Assembly: GCF_002234675.1 (NCBI RefSeq)
Contig: NC_019879.2
Location: forward strand, 25,043,855 to 25,107,854
DNA from: Oryzias latipes
Taxonomy: Eukaryota; Chordata; Actinopteri; Beloniformes; Adrianichthyidae
Direction: 5' to 3'
DNA: 64,000 bases
Part shown: positions 35,001 through 45,190 of the stretch, piece after piece
Position numbering within the stretch: position 1 is the stretch's first letter
Layout: the number at the start of each line of letters is the position of its first letter
Translations under genes and position numbers: made by a program
Notes under the pieces: model-generated
What the model was told of the DNA's origin: nothing
What the model saw: only the letters and a program-made list of their open reading frames with translations
Database searches by the model: none

Positions 35001-37144
35001 CATTGGGAGTTGGGTCATCTAGACCCACTAGACAGTGCGCTGAACCTTTTTTCTTCAATAATTTGTGATCTTCACTGGTGTCCATGGATAACATGAAATC
35101 TTTCCACCTTTATCCACCTTTGTCATGGTAGGGAGAACACGTCAATGGTCATCTTGACCCCATAGGATAGCACAAGGGTTACACACTGCACTGAGCCACA
35201 CTCAGTGTGAAGTATTGTTTGTGCCATTCTGCCTTCCTTACCGAGCGTAATCTTTAGACCTGATCTTCTGTCTCTTGACTGTGTCTGACTCAGTTTGCCT
35301 GCCCCCTGCCCCGACTCTCGCCTGGATCCTGACTACCCTGTCTCTCCTTTGATACCTGTTATCAACCCCTGCCTGACGCTGATTTAGCTTTGTGGACTTT
35401 TAGCTGAGCTAATGAACCTGCTGCATTTGGAACCAGCCGGTTCTTGTGCTAGTATCCACATGCAGGGGTAGTTATGACTGACCTAAAATGTGCAATTATT
35501 GTGGAAGACACTGGACTCTGTTTATTTTTGCTTAAAGTTTAAAAACACATGTCAAAGTGAAGCATGAAACCACCCAGACAAACTAAACTGCTCCTCTTGT
35601 GTGGCTAAGAAATATTTTGACCTGCAGTCAAAAGTTTTTTTTATTTTTTTTGTAATTGAATTTTGTTTTTGCCTTTTCAGGTCTGGCCAGCCTCTGCCTC
35701 CATCAGTTGAAGTTGTGGGTGCAACACTGCAGTTTTCAAGCCAGAGCAATGACTTGTCTGGCCTTTATCAGTGTGAAACCACAAATCCATACGGAAGCAA
35801 ACAGGCATACCTCTTTGTGCAGTTCTCTTCAGGTGAGTTCTGCTGTGAGAATAAAACAAATACATAGATGTTCACCTGAACAAAAAACACAACAAATCTT
35901 GAGGCATGCTGGGAGAGCTTCTAAAGACTTTGGGTGTTCAGTCTTCAGTCTGAAGTTCTCTGTTGGAAGCAGAACAACTGGACCAAAACGGCCACTGTAG
36001 TCGGTCATTACTGGATGTAAACAACAGTAGAAATGTGACAATGAGACACAGCAACTCATTGAAATGTGGTCGGATGAATGCAGGCTCATCAAAACAACTG
36101 TTAACGTGATACACATTACTTCTCACACTGTTTTCCCAACAATCTATATGTTATAAACACTTCATCAAATCAGTGTGCCTTCATAGCCGTCTCCTTAGTT
36201 ACCGTCCTGCAGCAACCGTCGCCGTACCAAAGCAACAAGTAAAAAGTGTTGTAGCTGACGATACAGACTTCCAAAATTGGTCAGCAAAATATAAAGTTTA
36301 AATAAGTGAACTATCCTGACAAAAATGGCAAAGCGCAGGACTTCCATTATTCCTTCTCTTGTTGCTTTTCCTCGCCCTCGTAATTCCTGACCAATGACTT
36401 TTGTTTACAAAACCATGACATTACAAAATCAGGACAGTCTTCTTGGCGGCAGTCTGAATATAGACCAAACACAAGTCTCAGGACCAAATTAAGTGGACTG
36501 GGTCCAGACCAAAGGATTTTTCCAGTCTGAACTCACCCTTAATTTGTGTTTTGTGTACAGGGGAGAGATAGGAAAAAGACTTTTTCAGTGTAACTTCCTT
36601 TCTAACATGTGAAATTAATGTATGTCACAATTTTTACTCTCATTTACATTGTGTGTAATATATATATATAGGATTTTCTGTAGATTTTTTTAAATGCCCC
36701 CACGGAAGCACAATACACTCAGAGAGAATGAAGACTATTCTGTTTGTAGCATTGCAAAAGCATACTTTTTAAAGAAAGTTTCTTTCATAAAGATGTATTT
36801 TTTTGTTGTTGTTTAAAATTAAAAATGTATGTGTCATAATTGTTTTTTTTTTCAAATATATATATTTTTTAGAGATAATGTAATTAGAAGTGGAGCCATT
36901 AAACTTTGACTTATTTCTTACAGGAAACTGCAACCTTTTCTGCGTCTTGGTTGGTCTCCTGATTATCCTGATTCTCCCGATTCTCCTTTTTCTCCTGCCT
37001 GGAACTGGAAAATGTCAAAGGTATCAATTCCACCAGATATGTTATGAGTTAAAATTCACAAAGTGAAAGAGGAAACTTTTTCCTCATAGTATTTTACAAA
37101 GGTTTCAGTCAGATCCTCGGGGAGATGACAAGAAATCTGGATAA
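16965..37144 (+). CDS. Nectin/PVR-like receptor gene A (7 exons, 385 aa)
   Basis: Exons: 16965-17091, 32995-33327, 33409-33708, 34651-34744, 35681-35832, 36924-37020, 37090-37144. All junctions are GT-AG, the phases agree (1,1,1,2,1,2) and the total is 1158 bases, exactly 386 codons with stop. The product is a type I membrane protein: leader, V domain, C2 domain, a third Ig domain split over two exons, one helix and a short tail. The V domain carries LSQITWQ and a LFPGG loop, where nectin/PVR/TIGIT-family proteins have (V/I)(S/T)Q and T(F/Y)PxG. Such proteins act at the cell surface in adhesion or immune-cell recognition. Intron 1 is 15.9 kb and full of transposons. The exact orthologue is unknown. 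Confidence 0.75.
17092..18230 (+). repeat. Intron segment duplicated near gene B
   Basis: The first about 1.1 kb of gene A intron 1 recurs downstream in two pieces: 51906-52265, and 54410-55215, which shares strings such as GAGGGGGAAA and GCATTATGGGAT. It has no coding signal of its own. It marks the segmental duplication that made genes A and B. Confidence 0.65.
18376..19340 (-). mobile_element. 5'-truncated LINE, RT C-terminal part
   Basis: Read on the minus strand, RT palm residues appear near 19230 ([11 protein letters not shown], the F/YxDD box). Then, in the frame 19099-18581, a C-terminal region reads [26 protein letters not shown] and [12 protein letters not shown]. This layout is shared by RTE-like and related endonuclease-RT LINEs; the clade is not settled. 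Stops and a frameshift lie between the YVDD box and 19099. The 3' tail is an ATCA-type repeat near 18376-18395. A run of about 19 G occurs at 18409-18427. It sits inside intron 1 of gene A. Confidence 0.7.
19341..19879. other. AT-rich spacer in gene A intron 1
   Basis: No gene or repeat recognised. Confidence 0.3.
19880..20176 (+). repeat. Dispersed repeat, left part (interrupted by Harbinger)
   Basis: Strings such as GGGGTCTTG, GGGGATGGCTGGGCA, TTAGAAGAACAT and CACTCAC match the block at 63600-63720. The match resumes after the Harbinger element at 21726. The family is unnamed here. Confidence 0.6.
20975..21165 (+). pseudogene. HARBI1-like transposase, N-terminal fragment
   Basis: From ATG 20975 the frame reads [20 protein letters not shown], then [20 protein letters not shown]. 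This resembles the helical N-terminus of PIF/Harbinger nucleases. The DDE catalytic part is absent: after about residue 63 the frame enters unrelated GC-rich repeated sequence. It would need the Myb-like partner to act. Confidence 0.65.
21290..21471 (-). pseudogene. Myb/SANT-like Harbinger partner, N-terminal fragment
   Basis: Read from 21471 on the minus strand: [20 protein letters not shown], then a helix-rich stretch with [20 protein letters not shown]. It resembles the Myb/SANT-type DNA-binding domain of the second Harbinger ORF. The frame continues over a C-run and loses similarity. It is convergent with the transposase fragment at 20975. Confidence 0.6.
21726..21870 (+). repeat. Dispersed repeat, right part
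   Basis: Continues the repeat broken at 20176: CACAGGTG, CACCTTTGCAC, ACTAGTTGGTT recur at 63720-63790 in the same order. Confidence 0.6.
21900..22529 (-). pseudogene. BEL/Pao protease/pol continuation
   Basis: The frame from 22524 on the minus strand continues the A17 (DUF1758-like) peptidase directly after the h[50 protein letters not shown] stop falls near 22084, then [12 protein letters not shown] and a spacer ending about 21900 correspond to the start of the RT linker. The rest of pol is absent. Confidence 0.75.
22530..23647. mobile_element. hAT transposon inside the BEL protease gene
   Basis: Terminal inverted repeats CAGGGGTCGGGAACCT at 22530 and its complement ending 23647, flanked by the exact 8-bp duplication CATTAGAT (22522-22529 and 23648-23655), the hallmark of hAT. 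Removing the element and one duplication restores one continuous frame across the gap. No transposase frame is visible, so it is non-autonomous. It holds an LTR-like insertion at 23220-23565 and a run of G near 22850-22863. Confidence 0.9.
23220..23565 (+). mobile_element. Probable solo LTR inside the hAT
   Basis: The block starts TGTCGCGGACTG and ends GGGACACTACA. It contains a TATA-like ATATAAA near 23411 and AATAAAG near 23506, then a T/G-rich U5-like end. It interrupts AT-rich hAT sequence. No perfect target duplication was found next to the TG/CA ends, although TATTG-like bases occur on both sides. Confidence 0.55.
23648..25904 (-). pseudogene. BEL/Pao Gag and start of protease
   Basis: Starts near 25904 ([15 protein letters not shown]) and runs through a helical region. 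A frameshift near 25600 leads to a charged coiled-coil segment ([20 protein letters not shown]) ending at a stop at 25080. A third frame (24832-23594) reads the DUF1759-like capsid region ([20 protein letters not shown]) and cysteine-rich zinc-binding repeats ([27 protein letters not shown]). It then enters the A17 protease start ([16 protein letters not shown]), where the hAT cuts it at 23647. The protein forms the particle; here it is broken. Confidence 0.75.
26026..29152 (+). mobile_element. RTE-clade LINE, apparently complete
   Basis: A 3.1-kb single-ORF element flanked by a perfect 19-bp target duplication GTGTGCACACATTGAAAAT (26007-26025 and 29153-29171). The 5' leader includes CCGGTCCCAAGCCCGGATAA. 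The 3' end is GCTGTGGCGACCCCTGATGG followed by an AAAGCCGAAAGAGAAA tail, a common 3' end of fish RTE elements. It is inserted in the leader of the minus-strand BEL element, in opposite orientation to it. Confidence 0.9.
26138..29131 (+). CDS. RTE LINE endonuclease-reverse transcriptase, intact 997-aa frame
   Basis: From ATG 26138 one frame runs 997 codons without a break. The endonuclease starts near residue 60 ([11 protein letters not shown]), with [29 protein letters not shown] and RQHRMVV blocks. The RT has [44 protein letters not shown] and catalytic FADD at 28376-28387. The C-terminus reads [27 protein letters not shown] and ends GDP. RTE proteins nick DNA and prime reverse transcription in place, and they often have only this ORF. 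Intact motifs and flanking duplication suggest recent activity. This is a transposon gene, not a host gene. Confidence 0.92.
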   Translation: MRIIHNTLDIPDRSRPGLTTTATDAVNLQGVGGNLTTVGRRKRGGRRVRCQREKGKGRNIGLRIGTLNVGTMTGKGRELADMMERRKVDVLCVQETRWKGSKARSIGGGYKLFYHGVDRKRNGVGVILKGEFVNSVLEVKRVSDRMMSLKLEIEGVMVNVVSGYAPQVGCELEVKERFWSELDEVIESFPRGERVVIGADFNGHVGEGNRGDEEVMGRFGVKERNLEGQMVVDFAKRMEMAVVNTYFQKREEHRVTYRSGGRSTQVDYILCRRGHLREVNDCKVVVGESVARQHRMVVCKMTLEVRKKKIGKTEKKTKWWKLQNEETCEEFRQKLRQVLGGQDELPDDWETTAEIIRETGRKVLGVSSGKRKDGKETWWWNEEVQECVQRKKLAKRKWDVERTEEGRQEYKEAQRRVKREVAKAKQKAYDELYDRLDTKEGEKDLYRLARQRDRDGKDVQQIRAIKDRDGKVLTTQESVQKRWKEYFEELMNEENDRERREEDVVVVEQEVAEIGKDEVRKALKRMKSGKAVGPDDVPVEVWKCLGETAVEFLTRLFNRILESEKMPEEWRRSVLVPIFKNKGDMQNCSNYRGIKLMSHTMKLWERVVEARLRKKVEICEQQYGFMPRKSTTDAIFALRMLMEKYREGQKELHCVFVDLEKAYDRVPREELWYCMRSSGVAEKYVRVVQDMYERSMTVVRCAVGQTEEFKVEVGLHQGSALSPFLFAMLMDRLTDEVRQESPWTMMFADDIVICSESREQVEEQLERWRFALERRGMKVSRSKTEYMCLNERDQGRSVRLQGTEVKKVQEFKYLGSTVQCDGDCGKEVKRRVQAGWSGWRKVSGVLCDRRVPARLKGKVYKTVVRPALLYGLETVAVRQRQEAEMEVAEMKMLRFSLGVTRLDRIRNEYIRGTAHVACVSDKVREARLRWFGHVQRRDSGYIGRRMLEMELPGRRARGRPKRRYMDVLTEDMKLANVRVEDVHDRVRWKRMIRCGDP
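29226..29589 (-). repeat. 5' LTR of the BEL/Pao element
   Basis: On the minus strand it begins TGTCGCCATAC and ends ACGACA, giving a short inverted terminus TGTCG/CGACA. Three bases further, GGCACCCAAC resembles a decayed tRNA-Lys primer-binding site (consensus GGCGCCCAAC). The length is about 364 bp. Confidence 0.65.
29594..32236. other. Gene A intron 1, no gene recognised
   Basis: AT-rich with several poly-T runs. A run of about 20 G lies near 31536-31555. Open frames are short and without motifs. Confidence 0.4.
32237..32345. mobile_element. Small TTAA-flanked MITE (copy 1)
   Basis: TTAA at 32237-32240 and 32342-32345 flank a 101-bp core that starts CCCTTGTGCTATC and ends GGTGTTAAGGG. 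Its left 70 bases match the reverse complement of the right end of the MITE at 49457-50499. Exact TTAA duplication suggests a piggyBac-type mechanism. Confidence 0.65.
32346..32994 (+). other. End of gene A intron 1
   Basis: From about 32720 to 32994 it is homologous to 56310-56572 before the gene B V exon (shared ATATGGGTCAAAC, CCATAGTCCAAACCACTAG, GGAAAATGTCTTGTTGTT). The last bases form the acceptor CTCTTTACCAG. Confidence 0.6.
32995..33327 (+). CDS. Gene A exon 2: V-type Ig domain
   Basis: The exon opens after CCAG and gives [18 protein letters not shown] (B-strand Cys), then LSQITWQ and, at the F strand, [15 protein letters not shown]. The LFPGG segment sits where nectin/PVR proteins have the T(F/Y)PxG dimer-interface loop. 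One NxT site is at KNETL and another at SNMT. It ends at ACTTG|GTAAGA in phase 1. By hand count the product differs from gene B's V domain at 12 of about 110 residues. Confidence 0.85.
33409..33708 (+). CDS. Gene A exon 3: C2-type Ig domain
   Basis: Separated from the V exon by an 81-base intron. It reads [31 protein letters not shown] (Cys and Trp of the fold) and [16 protein letters not shown] (second Cys). The ATCTAA.G/SKP string is typical of the second domain of nectins. It ends at GTCCACT|GTAAGT, phase 1. Confidence 0.85.
33709..34650 (+). other. Gene A intron
   Basis: The first about 340 bases are homologous to 57287-57620 after the gene B C2 exon. The rest is AT-rich with no gene. 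Confidence 0.5.
34651..34744 (+). CDS. Gene A exon 4: first half of third Ig domain
   Basis: After acceptor TTTATTGCAG it reads [10 protein letters not shown] and [17 protein letters not shown], giving the first Cys and the Trp of a C2 domain. It stops in phase 2 at ACAAG|GTATTG and is completed by exon 5. Splitting the third domain over two exons is also seen in vertebrate nectin-type genes. Confidence 0.75.
34971..35182. mobile_element. TTAA-type MITE (copy 2)
   Basis: Terminal inverted repeats CCCTTGTGCTATCCTA (from 34975) and TAGGATAGCACAAGGG (to 35178). The left flank is TTAA; the right flank is TTAC, probably a mutated TTAA. Internal strings TCATCTAGACCCACTAGACAG and CACCTTTATCCACCTTTGTCAT recur in the copy at 49457-50499. 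Confidence 0.8.
35183..35680 (+). other. Gene A intron, remainder
   Basis: Nothing recognised; it ends in a T-rich tract and acceptor GCCTTTTCAG. Confidence 0.4.
35681..35832 (+). CDS. Gene A exon 5: second half of third Ig domain
   Basis: Reads [18 protein letters not shown] and [15 protein letters not shown], the F-strand Cys motif followed by a TNPYG turn like the TNPxG of nectin third domains. It ends at TCTTCAG|GTGAGT in phase 1. Confidence 0.8.
35833..36923 (+). other. Gene A intron before the TM exon
   Basis: No gene. About 60 bases near 36700 (GGAAGCACAATACACTCAGAG) resemble 40465-40525 (GGAAGCACAAAACACTCAGAG), a diverged local duplication. Confidence 0.4.
36924..37020 (+). CDS. Gene A exon 6: transmembrane segment
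   Basis: After TTTCTTACAG the phase-1 frame gives [20 protein letters not shown] and further leucines (LLFLLPG) before a basic stop-transfer stretch GKCQR. This is a clear single-pass helix. It ends at CAAAG|GTATCA in phase 2. Confidence 0.8.
37090..37144 (+). CDS. Gene A exon 7: short cytoplasmic tail and stop
   Basis: After TTTTTCCTCATAG the phase-2 frame reads [18 protein letters not shown] and stops at TAA 37142-37144. The tail has no tyrosine motif and lacks the C-terminal PDZ ligand that classical nectins use to bind afadin. A possible donor AAAAAG|GTAATA near 37172 and acceptor CTGCTTTAG near 40355 could add an untranslated exon or an alternative tail. Confidence 0.55.
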
Positions 37145-37220
37145 GAAGCTCCTCATTGGTGGCAGAAAAAAAGGTAATAATAATATCAATAATACCAATA
37201 ACATTTTGCAAATATAGCTT

Positions 37221-39760
<2,540 letters not shown>

Positions 39761-40024
39761 GGCGACGTCTGAGCCGGCATGACATCTGGTTCATTGTCTC
39801 TCATGTTTGTGAGGTAGGCTGTAGCGTAAAGGGTCTTGCCCAAGGACCCTCACTGGGTGATGTAAATTGCTCGCTATTGTTATGGTAATTGCCCCATTTC
39901 CATTGTTATGGTAATTGTCCCCATTTACCATTGCCATTATATTGTTCATTCCACCCCTGGGAATCGAACCGAGGTTTCCTGCATGACAGTCCTGCACCTT
40001 ACCAACTGAGCTACCCAGCCGCTA
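39761..40024 (-). mobile_element. tRNA-derived SINE-like unit
   Basis: Read on the minus strand from 40022: A-box GGGTAGCTCAGTTGGTAAG and B-box GGTTCGATTCC in tRNA spacing (39952-40022), then a body with two imperfect repeats (ATGGTAAATGGGGACAATTA and its variant) and GGGTCCTTGGGCAAGACCC. Many fish SINEs have such a tRNA head plus a CTTGGGCAAG body. It may be a separate insertion or the 5' end of the adjoining LINE. Confidence 0.55.
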
Positions 40025-40025
40025 G

Positions 40026-40031
40026 CTATAT

Positions 40032-40084
<53 letters not shown>

Positions 40085-40122
40085 TATATATATATATATA
40101 TAAATATATATATATATAAAGA
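40026..40122. repeat. TA/TAAATA microsatellite
   Basis: About 97 bases of (TA)n with AAATA interruptions, continuing the array broken at 37363. Confidence 0.9.
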
Positions 40123-40815
40123 TGGGCTCAAAGTTAAGACGCTTTTATTCTACTCCTTTTTTTAACACATTTTCATGACTTGTTAAGGCTAAAATAGAGT
40201 TTGTGTTTTCTTTGAGTTTAGCAAACAAAGTTATTTCCCTCTTTTTATGTAAATATAGCAAAAGTATTATTTCTTTGAAATAAATTATTTCATGAAGTTT
40301 AATGACAGTCTCTGCTGGTCTGTCTTACAATTAATCTGATGTTTTTCTGCTTTAGATTTCTGCTGAAACCGTAAAAGAAGGATCTTCTGAACGATGATGT
40401 CCATCAGGTGCATATGTGGATTTTGATTTTAAACTGTAGAGACCTCGAGGGGCCATTTTTGTCTGTCCTCATGGAAGCACAAAACACTCAGAGATGATGA
40501 AGACTTTTCAGACGCAGCTTTTACTCTGTAGGACGTTGACTGTAGCTGATAAAGCAAAGAGAAGTGGTGTCAAGGAGAGAGGAGGATTGAATGGTGTTTG
40601 CAGTGAAAATGGAGTCTAAGGTTTTAACTCAGACCCTAGATTTCACACCTACATAAAATGCATTGACCTTTCTAATATTGAACTAGAAAATTCTGGTTAC
40701 TTTCTTTCCTCTGTTTAGTAATGTGCTTAAATTCAGAAGGTCGTCTCGCCTGATCTGAGTCTGAACACACGTCATCCTCCAAAAAACAAAAAAAAGCAGT
40801 GCCAGAAAATGTGAA
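40123..40815 (+). other. Region downstream of gene A
   Basis: Possible small exon 40356-40406 between CTGCTTTAG and CATCAG|GTGCAT; otherwise AT-rich. It carries the diverged repeat shared with 36700. Probably 3' UTR or flank of gene A. Confidence 0.3.
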
Positions 40816-40945
40816 GATGGATGGATGGATGGATGGATGGATGGATAGATGGATAGATAGATGGATAGATAGATGGATAGATAGATGGATGGATAGATAG
40901 ATAGATGGATGGATGGATAGATGGATAGATAGATAGATAGATAGA
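40816..40945. repeat. GGAT/GATA tetranucleotide microsatellite with LINE tail
   Basis: (GATG)n passing into (GATA)n, followed by GACTTTAATAATCCCGAAG. The reverse complement is the familiar fish LINE 3' end GGGATTATTAAAGT plus (CTAT)n, so this is a minus-strand LINE tail. Confidence 0.8.
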
Positions 40946-42165
40946 CTTTAATAATCCCGAAGTAAATTTAGAGCAAAGTCTAATGCTGCCATTGATTTTA
41001 AATGGGCTTCCTTTGTGTTTTCATCGCCATCATAACTACAAGATTAGCCTAAAAGTTCACTATTCAGAGAGTAAACTCACTCAGATCTTCCTAAAATGTT
41101 TTCTATGAGTTTTACTTTATTAGCTGACAGCAATAATTTATTTTTCAAATGACACATCCTTGCTTTTTCAACTCTGTGCATTTGTAGCACAGCAGTGAGC
41201 CGGCATCTTGCCCTTTTCCAATATGGTGTCCCACTTTGCATAATGTAACTTTCAGCGGTGCGACTCAACAGTGACCTATGTAACTCATTGTGTGAACTAA
41301 TGAGCCTCGTGGTTGTTGTTACATAGACCTGATGGATCCGAGTGACGTGTGCAATGCTCTGAAATGCTCTGGCAATTAGTGGCGAATTTGGTTTTTCTGT
41401 GTGATAACTGAGATGCAAAAACCCTTTTAAAAGTACTGCTTAGCAATGCTGGACATAAATAGCACTTTATTTCCTCAACCATACATATAGAACATTACTG
41501 GTTAAGGCATATTAAGGCATAAGACTTTTTCCTGTGCTGAAAAATATGTTCTGAAAATCAGACAACATTGAGTGTTGAAAAAAAAATCCTAAATTACTGA
41601 AACAAAAGTGCCATAAATTTGCATAAAAGCAGCTTTGAAATACAGTTGCAGAGCTTAAAGTATTTACCCATTTTATTAAATGTGCATTGATATTCAGATC
41701 ACGTTTTCTTTTCTAAGACATAATCTTTAAATTAAATTGTGGGTATTTTATGGGTTTTAGACATAAATATGTATTTAAAGTCTTGTTTTTAAATCTTGAT
41801 TATGTTTTTATGTAAAGCAGTCAGAGTAACACAAGTTGGAAAAGTGCTATACAAATATTGATTCGATTTTTTTTTTTTTAAAGAGTAATGTTGTCTGTGG
41901 TATTGTGTTGGGATGAATCGGTATAAGTATCGTATCGTGATAGATATCATATCGCCAGGCTCCTGCAAATACACACCCCTAGTTGAAACATCTATAGACT
42001 TCATTTTATAGTTGATAAACATAAACCATGAATAAATTGTAAAACTGGTGCCTGATACATATATATTTTTCTATATTGAAGAACAGTTTATGGTATATTT
42101 TTATTGTTGCTGAACTAAAACTAACTTTAAAAAAATGTTCTTTTAGTAAAACAAAAAGCTATTTT
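40946..42165. other. Spacer with transposon debris
   Basis: Mostly AT-rich. A fragment at 41890-41985, read on the minus strand, begins CTAGGGGTGTGTATTTGCAG and continues CTGGCGATATGATATC. It matches the left end of the element at 61687. A LINE-like tail (AAAAGTGCTATACAAATA) is near 41840. No gene. Confidence 0.4.
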
Positions 42166-42650
42166 TGTCATGGCTAGCAAGCGTGGTTGACTCAGGTGCT
42201 GGAACCCGGAAGGAGACTCTGCAGGCAGTGAGGTGAGTAATAATGAGGTTTTAATAAGATGGTCAGGATAGAGTTGAGCTCCAGAATCTTTCCAGATAGT
42301 CCAAGGAGAGGTTGGAGGGTCTTGCTGGCAGCAACCGCATGATCCGAGACGGAGCTGGAGAACGTCAGAGCGAGACGGCGAGAGATGAACCATAATAAGG
42401 TAAGTTCCACAGGAAGGCGAGGTCCTGGAATGAATGTAGAGACAAAGCAGTTTAGTCGAGAGCATGAAACAGGCGAGGACAATAATCAAGGTGAGGCCAG
42501 GAGATGCACCATAGGAGTACAACGAACTAGCGTCGATTACAGGTCCGTGGTCTCCTTAAGAGGCTGCTGGCTGATGAGGATGAGGAGGCGCAGCTGGAGG
42601 CATCAGGTGGAGCTGATGAGGAGGGGGGGTTTGCCGGAGGCACCGTGACA
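42166..42650 (-). repeat. 3' LTR of Gypsy copy 2
   Basis: On the minus strand it starts TGTCACGGTGCC just after the polypurine tract and ends AGCCATGACA; the ends TGTCA/TGACA are inverted. Length 485 bp. Confidence 0.65.
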
Positions 42651-42672
42651 GTACCCCCCCCCCCCCCCCCAA
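42651..42672 (-). other. Polypurine tract of Gypsy copy 2
   Basis: On the minus strand a run of about 17 G precedes TACTGTCACGG. It is the plus-strand primer site and fixes the LTR start. Confidence 0.7.
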
Positions 42673-44296
42673 CAACCGCCCCAAGGCGGGCCAGGTCGAC
42701 GATCCGGATGGGCCGAGAAGAAGTCGTTGATGAGAGAGGAGTCCAATATGAGGGAGCGAGATATCCACGACCGGGCCGTCTCAATACACCAGATATTGGA
42801 ATCCGCGACCCCGGGGCCGCACGTCCAGAATCCGGCTAACAGTAAAGGCGGGGGCACCATCGATGAGCCGGGGTGGGGGTGGGGAAGCGGACGGCGGGCA
42901 AAGGGAGCTTTGGCGGACGGGCTTACTTTGGGACACATGAAACGATGGATGGATTTTGAGGGCAGCAGGTAACTTGAGGCGGACACAGTTGGGGTTGATG
43001 ATACGGTCGATGGGAAAAGGTCCAATATAGCGGGGAGCCAATTTACGGGACGTAGCTTGGAGAGGGATGTTCTTAGACAAGAGCCACACCTGCTGCCCTG
43101 GGTGGTAAGAGGGACTCGCCACCCTGTGGCGATTAGCGATCTGGCAGTTGCTCTCCTTAGTACGCAGGAGAGCAGCCCGAGCCTGGTGCCACACATCCTG
43201 GCAGCGCTGGAGATGGAGCTGTACGGAGGGCACTGCCAGATCGAGCTCCTGGGTGGGAAACAAGGGTGGTGAGTAACCCAATGAAGCCTCAAAAGGTGTC
43301 ATACCCGTAGCTGCTGAAGGATGATTGTCGTGCGCGAATTCCACCCATACGAGGTAATCCGACCAATCCCCCTGGTTCTGGGCCACCAGACAGCGTAGGG
43401 AAGCCTCAAGTTCCTGATTGGCCCTTTCGGCCTGACCGTTAGATTGGGGATGATACCCCGACGAGAGGCTGACGGAGGCTCCGAGGGCGGAGCAAAACGC
43501 CTTCCAGACCTGGGATGTGAAATGGACCTCGGTCAGACACAATGTCGGATGGCATGCCATGGTGACGAAAGACATGGTTAATCAGGATTTGGGCTGTTTC
43601 GGTGGCTGTGGGCAGTTGAGAGAGGGGGATGAAATGAGCAGCTTTAGAAAAACGATCAATGATAGTAAATATGACCGTAAAACCCTGAGAAGGAGGCAGT
43701 CCAATGACAAAATCCACGGCCATGTGGGACCAGGGTCGGCTAGGTGTGGACAGAGGATGAAGATGACCAGCAGGAGGTGAGTTGGATGACTTGGCCCTTG
43801 CACAGGTGGTGCAGGCAGCGACGTATTCGCGTACGTCATCCTCCATGGAAGGCCAGTAGAAACGGCGCTTTAGAAGCATGAGGGTGGGGCGAACCCCACC
43901 GTGGCAGGCATTTCTAGACGAGTGGCCCCAGGTGATGACGTCCGACCTGAGTCTATCGGGAACAAACAGGGTACCAGGCGGACAGTTGGTCGAATCAGGT
44001 TTCTCACCTTGGGCCTGTTGCACTCTTGCTTCAATGTCCCACGTGAGGTTGCCCACAAATAGAGAGTCCGGAATAATGGATGGTGTAGCAGATCCGTCAG
44101 TGGTGCTGTATTTCCGGGACAGGGCATGACAGGGTTTGCCGTTTTTGCTGCCTGGACGATAGGTGATGGTAAAACTAAACCTGTCGAAAAACAGACACCA
44201 ACGGGCCTGTCTGGAGTTGAGTCTCTTGGCTGAACGGAGGTAGGCCAGGTTTTTATGGTCAGTCCACACAATAAACGGTTGTTCTGCCCCCTCCAA
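42673..44296 (-). pseudogene. RNase H end, integrase and chromodomain (Gypsy copy 2)
   Basis: From 44296: [17 protein letters not shown] closes RNase H, then an HHCC-like zinc region ([26 protein letters not shown]) and the catalytic core with [10 protein letters not shown] and VSDRGP. A frameshift near 43510 leads to [15 protein letters not shown] (the Glu) and the C-terminal part ([33 protein letters not shown]). The chromodomain [20 protein letters not shown] is broken by a second shift near 42783 and ends SWISRSLILDSSLINDF in another frame. Confidence 0.8.
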
Positions 44297-44299
44297 CCA

Positions 44300-45182
44300 A
44301 TGTCTCCATTCCTCCAGTGCAAGCTTGATGGCCAGTAGTTCTCTGTTGCTGACGTCGTAACTGAGTTTTCTTTAAAAGAAGGCACAGGGTTTGAGTTTGC
44401 CAGATGGTGATTCACGCTGGGATAATACAGCTCCTACCCCAGAGTCCGAGGCGTCTACTTCAACAATAAATTGTTTGTGAGGATCAGGTTGTATGAGGAT
44501 GGGAGCTGAAGTAAACAGTTCTTTAAGGTTATGGAAAGCAGAGTCGGGGGCGTTGTTCCAGAAATAGGGAACCTTGACAGAGGTAAGTTGAGTGAGTGGG
44601 GCTGCGATACTACTGTAATTTCTTATCAATCTCCTATAGAAGTTGGTGAAACCCAGAAACTGTTGTAGTTTTTTGCAAGATTGGGGAATTTCCCATTCAG
44701 AGACGGCTTGTAGTTTTGAAGGGTCTGGTTTGATCTGGCCAGCCTCGAGAATGTAACCCAAAAAAGCTACAGAATCAGCATGGAATTCGCATTTCTTGGC
44801 TTTAACAAAAAGCTTGTTCTCCAATAAACGCTGGAGAACAAGCCGGACGTGATAACGATGTTCAGCGAGGTTAGTGGAATAAATGATATCATCAAGGTAA
44901 ATAAAAACGAAACTATTAAGAAAGTCCCGCAGGACGTCTTTAACAAGACGCTGAAATATAGCAGGAGCATTGGTGAGGCCGAAGGGCATGACTAGGTACT
45001 CATAATGTCCGAGAGGGGTATTAAAGGCGGTCTTCCACTCGTCCCCTTCTCGAACCCTAACGAGATGGTATGCGTTGCGTAGATCTAATTTCGAGAAAAT
45101 GTTGGCTCCCTGGACAGAGTCAAAGACGGAGTTAATAAGGGGAAGGGAGTATTTATCCTTTACCGTTATCTGGTTTAGCTCT
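44300..45182 (-). pseudogene. Reverse transcriptase and RNase H start (Gypsy copy 2)
   Basis: Continues the RT from the hAT junction: [46 protein letters not shown] and the YLDD box at 44888-44899. The thumb follows ([17 protein letters not shown]), then the RNase H start [19 protein letters not shown]. The frame is broken near 44370. The fingers part lies on the other side of the hAT, ending at RPCIDY. Confidence 0.85.
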
Positions 45183-45190
45183 CTGTAGTC

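Noticed and set aside
39952..40022. Functional tRNA gene on the minus strand
   Set aside because: A and B boxes are present but the anticodon stem is imperfect and the unit continues into a SINE-like body.
40356..40406. Coding eighth exon of gene A
   Set aside because: The reading frame already stops at 37142-37144; at best it is an untranslated or alternative exon.
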